Source: Lysobacter antibioticus HS124
Lineage (GTDB): Bacteria > Pseudomonadota > Gammaproteobacteria > Xanthomonadales > Xanthomonadaceae
NCBI RefSeq assembly: GCF_000336385.2
Contig: NZ_HG424493.1
Location: forward strand, 1 to 64,000
Direction of reading: 5' to 3'
DNA length: 64,000 bases
The notes under the pieces were generated by a model. That model saw only the letters and a program-made list of their open reading frames with translations, had not been told where the DNA came from and ran no database searches. Position numbers and translations under genes: made by a program. This document shows, one piece after another, positions 7,970 to 18,900 of this stretch (position 1 is the stretch's first letter; the number at the start of each line of letters is the position of its first letter).

Positions 7970-10900
7970 ATGAACCGAAGCACCCCGCGTTACCCGATGC
8001 AACGCCCCGGCCGCAGCCTGTTGGCCTGCGCCCTGGCCGGCTGCCTGGCGATGGCCGCGCCGGCCGCGCTGGCGCAAAGCACCGCCGCGACCATCCGCGG
8101 CGTGGTCAGCGGCGACGCCGGCCCCGCCGCCAACGCCAGCGTGACCGCGACCAACCTCGCCAGCGGCCTCAGCCGCAAGGTGCAGACCGGCGCCGACGGC
8201 AACTACACCCTGGCCGGCCTGCCGCCGGGCGCGTATCGCATCGACGTCGACGCGGGCGGCAAGACCAATTCGCGCAACGTGACCGTCGCGGTCGGCCAGT
8301 CGGCCACGCTCAACGTGTCCACCGGCGGTCTCGCCGAGACCGCGCCGGCGGGTGAAGCGACCGAGCTGGACAAGGTCACCGTGACCAGCGAAGCGCTGGC
8401 CGAGGTGCGCACCTCGGAGAACGCGACCTACATCAGCACCAAGCAGATCGAATCGCTGCCGCAGGGCACGCGCAACTTCCTTGCCTTCGCCGACACCGTG
8501 CCGGGCGTGCAGTTCATCCAGTCCGGCAACGGCTCGACCTCGATCCGCAGCGGCGCGCAGAGTTCCAACGGCGTCAACGTCTACATCGACGGCGTCGGCC
8601 AGAAGAACTACGTCCTGCCCGGCGGCGTCAGCGGCCAGGACGACACCCGCGGCAACCCGTTCCCGCAGTCGGCGATCGGCGAGTACAAGGTCATCACCTC
8701 CAATTACAAGGCGGAGTTCGATCAGCTCAGCAGCGCTGCGATCACCGCGGTGACGCGCTCGGGCGGCAACGAATTCCACGGCGACTTCTTCTGGGACTAC
8801 ACCTCCGAGAAGTGGCGCTCGCCGACCCCGGCCGAGGAGAAGGCCGGGCGCAAGACCGATTCCAAGGAAGAGCAGTACGGTGTCTCCTTCGGCGGCCCGA
8901 TCCTGCGCGACCGCGCGCACTTCTTCGTCGCCTACGAGGCCAAGGAGTACAACACGCCGTTCACGATCAAGCCGGGCGAGGGCGTCAGCGCGGCGCAGCT
9001 GCCGGCCCAGTTCCAATCGCTGATCGGCGGCGTGAACGCGCCGTTCAAGGAAGACCTGTACTTCGCCAAGATCGACTGGCTGCTCGGCGAGAACCACTAT
9101 TTCGAGCTGACCGGCAAGTACCGCGACGAGACCGAGATCACCGGCGTCGACGGCATCAGCACCGTGCCGTTCGGTACCGCCAAGGACAACACCGACAAGC
9201 GCGTCGACCTGCGCTACCAGTTCACGGGCCAAGGCTGGCTCAACGACGCCCACCTGACCTATGAGGACGCCAGCTACAACCCGCGCGCCAACGCCTTCGG
9301 CAACGGCTATGTGCTGACGCGCGCCGACATCGATTCCAACGGCGGCAAGCGCGTGCTCAACGCCGGCCCCGGCGAGAATTTCCAGAACAAGGCGCAGAAG
9401 GGCTGGTCGTTGCAGGACGATCTGACGCTCACCGATTTGCAGTGGCACGGCTACCACACGGTGAAGATGGGGGTGAAGTACAAGGTCATCGACATCAGCG
9501 CGGCCGAGCAGATCCCCTACAACCCGCAGTTCTTCTACGACATCGACCGCGATCTGGGCGCGCCCTACCTGGTCCGCTTCGGCGCCGGCCTGCCGGGCAT
9601 CGCCGACGGCAGCGTCGAATCGCGCAACAAGCAGTTCGGCATCTACATCCAGGACGATTGGGAGGTCAACGACAAGCTGACCCTGAACCTGGGCATCCGT
9701 TGGGATTACGAGACCAGCGACGTCTACACCGACTATCGCACCCCGGCCGACGTGATCGCCGCACTCGACAGCCAGGACCCGCGCGCGCCCGCCGGGCAGA
9801 GCTATCGTCAGACCCTGGCCCGGGGCGGCATCGATCTCAACGACTACATCAGCAACGGCCGCCAGCGCAGCAATTTCAAGGATGCGTTCCAGCCGCGCCT
9901 GGGCTTTTCCTATGATCTCAACGCCGACCAGCGCCACGTGATCTACGGCGGCGCCGGCCGAGCCTACGATCGCAATATCTTCAACAACCTGCAGCTGGAA
10001 ACCACCAAGGGCACGTTCCCGACCTATTCGTTCCGTTTCAACCAGCCCGGCCACGCCTGTACGCCGGGCGTCGGCGACTGTCTGGCCTTCGATCCGCGTT
10101 ACTTCGATCGTGCGGCGCTGGAAGCCTTGGTCGCGGCCGATCCGAACAATGGCCGCGAAGTGTTCCTGCTCAACAACGATCTGAAGACGCCGTATTCGGA
10201 TCAGTTCAGCATCGGCATGCGCAACGCGATCACCCTCGGCGAGACCGAATGGCAGACCGACATCGGCCTGTCGCGCATCGTCAGCAAGGACGGCTTCGCC
10301 TTCCTGCTCGGCAACCGCCGCCCCGACGGTTCGTTCTATCCGGCGGGCGCCCGTTGGGGCGCGCCGTTCGGCAACGGCATCCCGGGTTTCGGTCGCGCCC
10401 TGATTCTGGGCGTCAACGGCATAGAGACCCGGGCCAATTCGCTGCTGGTCAAGGTCGACAAGCCGTATACGCGCGAGTCGGGCTGGGGCGTGACCCTGGC
10501 CTACACCCTGACCGATGCCGAGGAGAATCGCGAGAACGGCGAGTCGTTCTCGCTCGATCATCCCAGCCTGTCCGGCTTCGGCTGGCACGACGCCAAGGGC
10601 GTGCCGCGCCACCGTTTGGTCGCGACCGGCATCTACGACGGTCCGTGGGGGCTGACGTTCTCGGGCAAGCTGACCCTGGCCAGCCCGACCGGCTACTACT
10701 TCGTCAATTGCTCGCAGGCGCCGGCCGGCAACGACGGCCAGTGCTTCACCGATCAGTTCAAGCCCGACGACACGGTCGGCTTCAAACAGCTCGATCTGGC
10801 GGTGAGCAAGGAATTCGATACCGGCGCCGGGATCAAGTTCCGCATCCGCGGCGACCTGCTCAACGTCACCAACGAACGCAACTACAACCAGTACGAAACC

Positions 10901-11005
10901 TACGCCGGTCGCCTGGGCGCGCCGAACGCCAAGTTCGGCGAGCATCAGGACGGCATTATCCTGCCGACGCGGATGTTCAAGCTGTCGATGGGCTTCAGCT
11001 GGTAA
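7970..11005 (+). CDS. TonB-dependent receptor with N-terminal carboxypeptidase-regulatory-like domain
   Basis: A 1011-residue outer-membrane importer. It has a signal peptide ending in APAALAQ, a carboxypeptidase-regulatory-like beta-sandwich at about residues 38-110 (TIRGVVSGDAGPAANASVTA; DGNYTLAGLPPGAYRIDVDA), a plug domain from about 130 (TVTSEALAEVRTSENATYIS, SNGVNVYIDGV) and a 22-strand-type barrel ending in the aromatic residue SMGFSW. Receptors of this Oar-like architecture import bulky ligands such as oligosaccharides using TonB energy. ATG 7970 was preferred to the upstream GTG-type starts because GGAGGGAGGA precedes it. Gene order and operator suggest that it imports the glucan oligosaccharides released by the next gene product. 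Confidence 0.92.
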   Translation: MNRSTPRYPMQRPGRSLLACALAGCLAMAAPAALAQSTAATIRGVVSGDAGPAANASVTATNLASGLSRKVQTGADGNYTLAGLPPGAYRIDVDAGGKTNSRNVTVAVGQSATLNVSTGGLAETAPAGEATELDKVTVTSEALAEVRTSENATYISTKQIESLPQGTRNFLAFADTVPGVQFIQSGNGSTSIRSGAQSSNGVNVYIDGVGQKNYVLPGGVSGQDDTRGNPFPQSAIGEYKVITSNYKAEFDQLSSAAITAVTRSGGNEFHGDFFWDYTSEKWRSPTPAEEKAGRKTDSKEEQYGVSFGGPILRDRAHFFVAYEAKEYNTPFTIKPGEGVSAAQLPAQFQSLIGGVNAPFKEDLYFAKIDWLLGENHYFELTGKYRDETEITGVDGISTVPFGTAKDNTDKRVDLRYQFTGQGWLNDAHLTYEDASYNPRANAFGNGYVLTRADIDSNGGKRVLNAGPGENFQNKAQKGWSLQDDLTLTDLQWHGYHTVKMGVKYKVIDISAAEQIPYNPQFFYDIDRDLGAPYLVRFGAGLPGIADGSVESRNKQFGIYIQDDWEVNDKLTLNLGIRWDYETSDVYTDYRTPADVIAALDSQDPRAPAGQSYRQTLARGGIDLNDYISNGRQRSNFKDAFQPRLGFSYDLNADQRHVIYGGAGRAYDRNIFNNLQLETTKGTFPTYSFRFNQPGHACTPGVGDCLAFDPRYFDRAALEALVAADPNNGREVFLLNNDLKTPYSDQFSIGMRNAITLGETEWQTDIGLSRIVSKDGFAFLLGNRRPDGSFYPAGARWGAPFGNGIPGFGRALILGVNGIETRANSLLVKVDKPYTRESGWGVTLAYTLTDAEENRENGESFSLDHPSLSGFGWHDAKGVPRHRLVATGIYDGPWGLTFSGKLTLASPTGYYFVNCSQAPAGNDGQCFTDQFKPDDTVGFKQLDLAVSKEFDTGAGIKFRIRGDLLNVTNERNYNQYETYAGRLGAPNAKFGEHQDGIILPTRMFKLSMGFSW

Positions 11006-11113
11006 AACCGCGCGCGCCGGCCGCCGATGCGGCCGGCGTCGCCCGGTCGCGCCGCGCCGTCGCGGCGCGGCCGACTTGGATTCAATCAAAGACACAGGGG
11101 TCTTGGGTTTTTC

Positions 11114-12772
11114 ATGCGACGCGTCAAGCCGGCAACACGAGCAGTTTCCTTCGCGATCCTGGGCACGCTGTTGATCGCGCTGGCCGGCTGCAAGAAACCC
11201 GAGACCGAGTCGCAGACCCAGCCCATCGTGACCCCGGAGCCGGTGGTGGTGGAGCCGCTGAAGCAGGAGCGGCTGGAGCTGCCGCCGCTGTTCCGCGACA
11301 TCGAGAAGCGCACCTTCCAGTTCTTCTGGGACACCAGCAACGAGCAGAACGGGCTGACGCCGGACCGTTATCCGTCGCGGCCGTTCGCCAGCATCGCCTC
11401 GGTCGGCTTCGCCCTGACTGCGTACCCGATCGGGATCGAGCGCGGCTGGGTCAGCCGCACCCAGGCGGTGGACCGCACCCTGACCACGTTGAAGTTCCTG
11501 CGCGACCTGCCCAGCGGCCCGCAGGCCAGCGGCAAAGGCAGCTACAAGGGCTTCTACTACCACTTCCTCGACATGCAGAAGGGCCAGCGCTACGACAGCT
11601 GGGTCGAACTGTCGAGCGTGGACACCGGCCTGCTGATGATGGGCGTGCTGTTCGCCCAGTCCTACTACGATCGCGACGACGCTCGCGAGAAGGAAATCCG
11701 GGCGATCGCCGACACCCTGTACAAGCGCGTGGACTGGCAGTGGCTGCAGCAGAACAAGCCGCTGATCTCGATGGGCTGGTTCCCCGAGTCGGGCTTCATC
11801 AAGCACGACTGGATGGGCTACAACGAGGCCATGCTGCTGTACGTGCTGGCGCTGGGCTCGCCGACCCATGCGGTCGAGCCGGAGGCGTGGACGGTGTGGA
11901 CGCGCACCTACAACGATGTCTGGGGCGTGTACCAGGGCGAGGAGTTCCTGGCCTTCGGCCCGCTGTTCGGCCACCAGTACAGCCACGTCTGGATCGATTT
12001 CCGCGGCATCCAGGACGATTACATGCGCGAACGCGGCATCGACTACTTCGAGAACAGCCGCCGCGCCGCCTACGCCCAGCGCGCTTATGCGATCGCCAAC
12101 CCGATGAAGTGGGAGGACTACGGCCCGGAGCTATGGGGCCTGACCGCCAGCGACGGCCCGCAGCAAACGCTGCAGGAGTATCGCGGCGAACAGCGCCAGT
12201 TCCGCCACTACTCGGCGCGCGGCGCCGGCCTGCGCGAGAACTTCGACGACGGCACCATCGCCCCGACCGCGGCGATCGCCTCGTTGCCGTTCGCGCCGGA
12301 GATCGTGATCCCGACCACGGTGTCGATGCACGAGCGCTACGGCGAGTTCATCTATTCCAGCTACGGCTTCCTGGATTCGTTCAACCCCAGCTTCAAGTAC
12401 GACATCCCGCTCAAGACCGGGCGACTGGTGCCGGACCAGGGCTGGGTGGCCAGCGACTACATCGGCATCGACCAGGGGCCGATCCTCACCATGATCACGA
12501 ACTACCGCAACGAGTTCGTGTGGAACGTGATGAAGCGCAATCCCTACATCCGCACCGGCCTGCAACGCGCCGGGTTCAAGGGCGGTTGGTTGGAGCCGAA
12601 GGACGCCGAGGCGGGCAAGGACGGGGCCAAACCCGGCGACGCCAAGCCGGCGCCTGCGGCCAAGCCCTCCGGCACCATCGACCCGGCCACGGCGCGCGCG
12701 CTGGGCGAGGCGGAGTCGCGCGCCAATCGCGGCAACGCGCCGGCGACGCAGAATGCGCCGAAGCCGGAATGA
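11114..12772 (+). CDS. Glycoamylase-like (PF10091, GH144-type) lipoprotein
   Basis: A 552-residue lipoprotein starting at ATG 11114, with signal peptide and lipobox LIALAGC. The body matches the PF10091 glucoamylase-like family: LPPLFRDIEKRTFQFFWDTS, WVELSSVDTGLLMMGVLFAQ, WMGYNEAMLLYVLALGSPTH, FGHQYSHVWIDFRGIQDDYM and the WGLTASDGP-containing segment. Characterised bacterial members of this group (GH144) are endo-beta-1,2-glucanases with an (alpha/alpha)6 barrel. The protein would sit in the outer membrane or periplasm and cut glucan for uptake. The C-terminal 60 residues are Lys/Ala/Pro-rich and disordered. It lies 108 bp after the TonB receptor. The exact substrate is inferred. Confidence 0.85.
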   Translation: MRRVKPATRAVSFAILGTLLIALAGCKKPETESQTQPIVTPEPVVVEPLKQERLELPPLFRDIEKRTFQFFWDTSNEQNGLTPDRYPSRPFASIASVGFALTAYPIGIERGWVSRTQAVDRTLTTLKFLRDLPSGPQASGKGSYKGFYYHFLDMQKGQRYDSWVELSSVDTGLLMMGVLFAQSYYDRDDAREKEIRAIADTLYKRVDWQWLQQNKPLISMGWFPESGFIKHDWMGYNEAMLLYVLALGSPTHAVEPEAWTVWTRTYNDVWGVYQGEEFLAFGPLFGHQYSHVWIDFRGIQDDYMRERGIDYFENSRRAAYAQRAYAIANPMKWEDYGPELWGLTASDGPQQTLQEYRGEQRQFRHYSARGAGLRENFDDGTIAPTAAIASLPFAPEIVIPTTVSMHERYGEFIYSSYGFLDSFNPSFKYDIPLKTGRLVPDQGWVASDYIGIDQGPILTMITNYRNEFVWNVMKRNPYIRTGLQRAGFKGGWLEPKDAEAGKDGAKPGDAKPAPAAKPSGTIDPATARALGEAESRANRGNAPATQNAPKPE

Positions 12773-12776
12773 AGAC

Positions 12777-14207
12777 GTGAGCGCGGGCGCGGCAAGCGTC
12801 GGGTGGGGGGGCGGTCCGGCGCTCGTCGGGCGACGTGACGCGTCACGCAAAATACGCGCTCCTCTGGCCCGGCTGTTCCGACGGCGAGCAGGCGATGGGC
12901 GGGCGGCGTCGGCGACGGGACGGTTGCGCGCGGTTGCGGCGGCGGTTCTGGCGATATTGCTGGGGAGTTGCTCGGCGCGCGAGGACGGGCGCACGGTGGT
13001 GAAGTTCTGGGCGATGGGCTTCGAAGGCGAAGTCGTGCAGCGCCTGATTCCCGAGTTCGAACGGCGCAATCCGCAGCTGCGGGTCGAAGTGCAGCAGCTG
13101 CCGATCACTGCCGCGCACGAGAAGCTGCTGACCGCGTTCGCCGGCGATTCGCTGCCGGACGTGGGCGCGATCGGCAACACCTGGATCTCCGAATTCGCCT
13201 TGCTCGATGCGCTGGAGCCGCTGGATCGTCGCCTGGCCGATACCGCGACCTTGCGCGGCGACGACTATTTCGCCGGCGCCTGGGACACCGGCGTGATCGA
13301 CGGCCGCACCTATGCGGTGCCGTGGTACGTCGAAACCCGTTTGCCGTATTACCGCAAGGATCTGCTCGCTCAGGCCGGGGTCGAGCGGCCGCCGGCCACC
13401 TGGGCCGAATGGCAGCAGGCGATGGCGGCGATCAAGCGCGAGGTCGGGCCGGATCGCTACGCGGTGCTGTTTCCGCTCAACGAGCCCGAGCCCTTGCTCA
13501 ACTTGGGCATCCAGTCGCCGGACCCGCTGCTGCGCGACAACGGCCGCTACGGCAACTTCCGCAGTCCCGGTTTCAAGCGCGCGCTGGCGTTCTACCGCGA
13601 GGCCTTCGACCGCAAGTGGGCGCCGCTGGCCAGCAACACCCAGATCGCCAATGTCTGGAACGAATTCGGCCGCGGCTATTTCAGCTTCTACGTCAACGGC
13701 CCCTGGAACATCGCCGAGTTCAGGAAGCGCCTGCCGGCGGAACTGCAGGACCGCTGGATGACCATGCCGCTGCCGGGCGAGCACGGTCCCGGCGCGTCGG
13801 TGGCCGGCGGCGCCAGCTTCGTGCTGTTTCGCGGCTCCCAGCGCGCGGACGCGGCCTGGAAACTGATCGCTTATCTGTCCGAACCCGGGGTGCAGGTGCG
13901 CTTTCACGGCCTGAGCGGCAATCTGCCGCCGCGGCGGGCCTCCTGGAACGCGCCGGCGCTGCTCGCCGACCCGTACGCGCGCGCGTTCCGCGACCAGCTC
14001 GAGCGCGCGCGGCCGACGCCGAAAGTGCCGGAGTGGGAGCGCATCGCGATGGAAATCAAACTGGTCGGCGAGCAATTGGCCAACGGCCGCCTCAGCGTCG
14101 ACCAGGCCGCGGCCGAGCTCGACCGCCGCGCCGACCGGATCCTGGAGAAGCGGCGCTGGATGCTCGACCATCACACGATCGGCGAAGCGGCCGGGGAGGG
14201 CGGATGA
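12777..14207 (+). CDS. ABC transporter sugar-binding lipoprotein (CUT1 family)
   Basis: An extracellular solute-binding protein family 1 member that captures an oligosaccharide in the periplasm. Visible signatures are VVKFWAMGFEGEVVQRLIPE, LPDVGAIGNTWISEFALLDA, GRTYAVPWYVETRLPYYRKD and a C-terminal lobe with VAGGASFVLFRGSQRADAAW. The lipobox is LLGSC. The start is uncertain: GTG 12777 follows the upstream stop closely but gives a long basic leader, while TTG 12924 would start right at the signal peptide. The stop overlaps the permease start (ATGA). The operon lacks its own ATPase; the one at 23307-24410 probably serves it. Confidence 0.9.
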   Translation: MSAGAASVGWGGGPALVGRRDASRKIRAPLARLFRRRAGDGRAASATGRLRAVAAAVLAILLGSCSAREDGRTVVKFWAMGFEGEVVQRLIPEFERRNPQLRVEVQQLPITAAHEKLLTAFAGDSLPDVGAIGNTWISEFALLDALEPLDRRLADTATLRGDDYFAGAWDTGVIDGRTYAVPWYVETRLPYYRKDLLAQAGVERPPATWAEWQQAMAAIKREVGPDRYAVLFPLNEPEPLLNLGIQSPDPLLRDNGRYGNFRSPGFKRALAFYREAFDRKWAPLASNTQIANVWNEFGRGYFSFYVNGPWNIAEFRKRLPAELQDRWMTMPLPGEHGPGASVAGGASFVLFRGSQRADAAWKLIAYLSEPGVQVRFHGLSGNLPPRRASWNAPALLADPYARAFRDQLERARPTPKVPEWERIAMEIKLVGEQLANGRLSVDQAAAELDRRADRILEKRRWMLDHHTIGEAAGEGG

Positions 14208-15082
14208 AGCCGTCCACCGCCGGCTGGGTGTTCGCCGCGCCCGCCTTGAGCGTGATCGGCGTGTTCTTCGCCGTGCCGGTGCTGGCGGCGCTGGCGCTGA
14301 GCCTGACCGATTTCGACATCTATTCCCTGGCGCATATCGAGAACCTGCGCTTCGTCGCGTTCGACAACTATCTCAACCTGCTGCGCAATCCGCTGTTCTG
14401 GAGCGCGCTGGGCAACACCTTGTACTTCGTCGCGGTCGGCGTGCCGCTGTCGATCGCCGTGTCGCTGGGCGCGGCCTTGCTGCTGCATTCGCGCCTGGCC
14501 TGGTTCAAGCCCTTGTTCCGCACCGCGTTCTTCGCTCCGGTGGTGACCACGGTGGTCGCGGTGGCGGTGATCTGGCGGTATCTGCTGCATACCCGCTACG
14601 GCCTGATCAACTGGGGCCTGGCCCAGCTCGGCATCGACCCGGTCGATTGGCTGGGCGATCCGGACTGGGCGATGCCGGCGATCATCCTGTTCGCGGTGTG
14701 GAAGAACTTCGGCTACAACATGATCATCTTCCTGGCCGGCCTGCAGGCGATTCCCGAGGACTTGTACGAGGCCGCGCGCATCGACGGCGCCAGCCCGGCG
14801 CGGCAGTTCCGCCACATCACCCTGCCGATCCTCGGCCCGGTGCTGCTGATGGTGAGCATCCTGACCCTGGCCGGCTATTTCCAGCTGTTCGCCGAGCCCT
14901 ACGTGATCACCCAGGGCGGCCCGCTGCAGAGCACGGTCAGCGTGCTGTACCTGATGTACGAAGAAGGCTTCAAGTGGTGGAACCTGGGCAACGCTTCGGC
15001 GGTGGCCTTCCTGCTGTTCGTGCTGATGACCGCGACCACCAGCGCGTTGATGTGGATCGCGCGCCGCAAGGGGGTCGAATGA
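14204..15082 (+). CDS. ABC sugar permease 1 (MalF/UgpA-like)
   Basis: A 292-residue inner-membrane permease with six predicted membrane segments, beginning at GWVFAAPALSVIGVFFAVPV. The cytoplasmic EAA loop that contacts the ATPase is intact: LYEAARIDGASPARQFRHIT. It overlaps the binding-protein gene and the second permease gene by 4 nt each, so the three are translated together. It forms a heterodimer with the product of 15079-15915. Family: CUT1 carbohydrate uptake. Confidence 0.95.
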   Translation: MKPSTAGWVFAAPALSVIGVFFAVPVLAALALSLTDFDIYSLAHIENLRFVAFDNYLNLLRNPLFWSALGNTLYFVAVGVPLSIAVSLGAALLLHSRLAWFKPLFRTAFFAPVVTTVVAVAVIWRYLLHTRYGLINWGLAQLGIDPVDWLGDPDWAMPAIILFAVWKNFGYNMIIFLAGLQAIPEDLYEAARIDGASPARQFRHITLPILGPVLLMVSILTLAGYFQLFAEPYVITQGGPLQSTVSVLYLMYEEGFKWWNLGNASAVAFLLFVLMTATTSALMWIARRKGVE

Positions 15083-15915
15083 ACGATGCGGGCATGCCGG
15101 CCTGGCTGGCCCGGGCCATCGTCAACGGCCTGTTGATCGCGCTGGCGGCGCTGAGCGTGGCGCCGCTGCTGTGGATGCTGGCGGTGTCGCTGATGCAGCC
15201 GGGCGAGGCCAGCGCGTTTCCGCCGCCGCTGCTGCCGGCGAGCCCGACCCTGCACAACTACGCCGAGCTGTTCTCGCGCATGGGCATGGGCCGCTACCTG
15301 CTCAACAGCTTCCTGATCTCGACCCTGGTCACGGCGATCGCGGTGCTGCTGAACACGCTGGCCGGTTACGCCTTCGCCAAACTCGCCTTCGCCGGGCGCG
15401 AACGGGTGTTCCGGCTGCTGCTGGCGGCGCTGGTGATCCCGGCCCAGGTGTCGATGATGCCGCTGTTCCTGATGCTCAAGCAGATGGGCCTGATCAACAG
15501 CTATGCCGGCGCGGTGGTGCCGGGCATGGCCGGGATCTTCGGCATCTTCCTGGTGCGCCAGTACGCGCGTTCGATTCCCGACGAACTGCTGGAGGCGCCG
15601 CGCATCGACGGCGCCGGCGAATGGCGGATCTTCTTCCAGATCGTGTTGCCGGTGCTGCGGCCGATCCTGGTGACCCTGGCGATCTTCAGCTTTCTCGGCG
15701 CCTGGAACGATTTCATGTGGCCGCTGATCGTGCTCAGCGACGACAGCCTGCAAACCCTGCCGGTAGCGCTGGCTTCGCTGTCGCGCGAGCACGTGCAGGA
15801 CAACGAAATGATGATGGCCGGTTCGGTGGTGACCGTGGTGCCGGTGCTGTTGCTGTTCCTGGCGCTGCAGCGTTACTACCTGCAGGGCCTGTTGGTGGGC
15901 AGCGTCAAGGGCTGA
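15079..15915 (+). CDS. ABC sugar permease 2 (MalG/UgpE-like)
   Basis: A 278-residue inner-membrane permease. It has an N-terminal helix IVNGLLIALAALSVAPLLWM, a periplasmic loop with PTLHNYAELFSRMGMGRYLL, a transmembrane core and an EAA loop ELLEAPRIDGAGEWRIFFQI in which the second Ala of EAA is Pro. It ends with LQGLLVGSVKG, the usual MalG-type terminus. It begins at ATG 15079, overlapping the previous stop. Together with permease 1 it forms the translocation channel of the importer. Confidence 0.95.
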   Translation: MNDAGMPAWLARAIVNGLLIALAALSVAPLLWMLAVSLMQPGEASAFPPPLLPASPTLHNYAELFSRMGMGRYLLNSFLISTLVTAIAVLLNTLAGYAFAKLAFAGRERVFRLLLAALVIPAQVSMMPLFLMLKQMGLINSYAGAVVPGMAGIFGIFLVRQYARSIPDELLEAPRIDGAGEWRIFFQIVLPVLRPILVTLAIFSFLGAWNDFMWPLIVLSDDSLQTLPVALASLSREHVQDNEMMMAGSVVTVVPVLLLFLALQRYYLQGLLVGSVKG

Positions 15916-15986
15916 GGCCGACGCTGCCGCGACCGCGCCGCGTGCGCGAAACATGCCGCGCGGGCCGCGGCCCAGAGGTGCGAACG

Positions 15987-18900
15987 ATGGCGAAACCCTG
16001 CAGCGCGGCGGCGGCCGCGCGCCCGGCCGCGGTGCGGCCGCTGCGGATCGGCGCTGCGGCGCTGCTGATCGCGATGTGCTCGCCGCTGCCGGTTTTCGCG
16101 CAGGCCGCTTCACGCCTGCTCGACGGCTTCGAATCGGCGGCGCCGTGGACGGTGGTGGCCTCGAACCAGGTCAGCGCGAGTCTGCGCCCGGTCGAGGGTG
16201 CCGAAGGGCGCGGCCTGTGCCTGGACTACGACTTCAACGGCGTGTCCGGCTATGCCGGTTTGCAGCGCGAGCTGCCGCTGGAGTATCCGGACAACTACCG
16301 TTTCGATGTCCGCCTGCGCGGCGATTCGCCGGACAACGACCTCCAGTTCAAACTGGTCGATGCCAGCGGCGACAACGTGTGGTGGGTCAACAAGCCGCGC
16401 TACGCCTATCCCAGGTCGTGGACGCCGGTGACCTACAAGCGACGCCACATCGGCCGCGCCTGGGGGCCGGCGCCCGATCCGCTCCTGCGCCGCAGCGCCA
16501 AGCTCGAATTCACCGTCTACAACAGCGTCGGCGGCAAGGGCTCGGTGTGCTTCGACGAACTGCGTTTCCAGGCCCTGCCCAAAGACGACGGCGCGCCGTT
16601 GACCGGTGCGGTCTCGGCGACGTCCAGCGCGGCGGGCAGCCGCGCGGCGTTCGCGGCCGACGGCGATCCGGCCACCGCCTGGCGTGCCGGCTTCCAGCCT
16701 GCGCCGCATCCGGCGCTGACCCTAGACTTGGGCCGGGTGCGCGAATTCGGCGGCCTGGCGCTGCAATGGGCGGCCGACGGGTTCGCCTCGGATTACCGGA
16801 TCGAGCTGTCCGACGACGGCAAGCGGTGGCGCGAAGCCTATGCGGTGACCGCCGGCAACGGCGGCACCGATCTGCTGCCGCTGCCGGAGAGCGAGGCGCG
16901 CTATCTGCGCCTGCGGCCGCTGCGCGGCAGCGGTCCGGGTTTCGGCCTGGCGGAGATGAGCGTGCAGCCATTGGCGTTCGCGGCGACGCCGAACGACTAC
17001 GTCCGGCAATGGGCGCAACGCGCGCCGCGCGGCGATTATCCGCGCGGCTTCATCGGCGAGCAGCCGTACTGGACCCTGTTCGGAACCGATGGCGGCGCGG
17101 TGCAGAGCCTGATCGGCGAGGACGGCGCGATCGAGCCGAACAAGGGCGGATTCAGCGTCGAACCCTTCCTGCTGACCGACCGCGGCGCGGGCGTTTCGGC
17201 GCACGGCCGGCTGCTGACCTGGGCCGATGCCCAGATCGGCCAGAACCTGCAGGACGGTTATCTGCCGATCCCCGGCGTGTCGTGGCAGGCCGATGGCCTG
17301 CGCCTGGACATCGTCGCGTTCGCGCCCGAAACCGGCGCCCCCGGCGAGGACCAACGCATCGTCGCCCGCTACCGATTGCGCAACGACGGCGCACAGGCGC
17401 GCGATGCGACCCTGGCCTTGGCGCTGCGGCCCTTGCAGGTCAATCCGCCGACCCAGTTCCTCAGCACCACTGGCGGCGTCGGCGCGATCGGCACGATCCA
17501 GCTCGATCTGGCGGCGGGCCGGGTGAGCGCGGACGGCCGGCCGGCGCTGCAGTCGCTGAGCCCGGTCGCGGCGGGTTTCGCCACCGCCCTGCACAGCGGC
17601 GAGGCGGTCGAACGCCTGCGCTCGCCGGCGCCGTGGCCGGACCAGGACCGGGTCGACGATCCGACCGGGCTGGCGTCGGCGGTGCTGTTGTACCCGATGC
17701 GGCTGGCGCCCGGCGAAACCCGCGAGGTCGCGGTGGAGCTGCCCAGGCGTGGCGACGGCTTCTGGCCGCAACGCGATCCGGCGCTGGCGGAGCAATGGCA
17801 GCAACGCACGGCGGCGCTGTGGCGCGAGAAGCTCGACAAGGTCCGCTTGCGCGTTCCCAAAGCCGGTCAGCACGTGGTCGACACCTTGCGCACCGGCCTG
17901 GCGCACATGCTGATCAGCCGGGTCGGCCCGCGCCTGCAGCCAGGCACGCGCTCTTACGCGCGCGCCTGGGTGCGCGACGGCGCGATGATCGGCGAAGGCC
18001 TGCTGCGCATGGGGCGCGAGGACGTGGCCGAGGAATTCCTGCGCTGGTATGCGCCGTACCAGTTCGACAACGGCAAGGTGCCGTGCTGCGTCGACGACCG
18101 CGGCAGCGACCCGGTGCCGGAGAACGACAGCCACGGCGAGCTGATCTTCACCGTCGCCGAGGTCTATCGTTACACCCGCGACCGCGCCCTGCTCGAGGCG
18201 ATGTGGCCGCACGTGGCCGGCGCGGTGCGCTACATGGACGAGTTGCGCCTGAGCGAGCGCACCGAGGCGAACCGCGCGCGCAACCCGGCCTTCTACGGGA
18301 TGATGCCGGCGTCGATCAGCCACGAAGGCTATTCGGCCAAGCCGATGCATTCGTACTGGGACAATTTCTGGGCGTTGCGCGGCTACAAGGACGCGGTCGA
18401 CATCGCCCGGTGGCTGGGCAAGGACGAGCAGGCGCGCGCCTTCGCCGCATCGCGCGACGAGTTCCGCGCCGACCTGTACCGTTCGCTGGAAACCGCGGCG
18501 CAGGCGCACCGGATCGACTATCTGCCGGGCGCGGCCGAACTCGGCGATTTCGACGCGACCTCCACCACCATCGCGCTGGCGCCGGGCGGCGAGCAAGGGC
18601 TGTTGCCCGAGCGCTTGCTGCGCAACACCTTCGAGCGCTACTGGAAGGAGTTCGTCGAACGCCGCGACGGGCGCCGGCAATGGAAGGACTACACCCCGTA
18701 CGAGCTGCGCACCATCGGCAGTTTCGTCCGCCTGGGCTGGCGCGAGCGCGCGCACGAAGCGCTGGCGTTCTTCTTCAAGGACCAGCAGCCGCGGGCCTGG
18801 AACCAGTGGGCGGAAGTGGTGTCGCGCACGCCGCGCACGCCGTTCTTCGTCGGCGATCTGCCGCATGCCTGGGTCGAGTCGGACTATGTGCGCTCGGCGC

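Noticed and set aside
7907-11986. Very long open frame (1359 codons) on the minus strand opposite the TonB receptor and glucoamylase-like genes
   Set aside because: It has no family motifs, is Val/Ala/Arg/Gly-rich, and is the complement of two well-supported genes. High G+C opens antisense frames.
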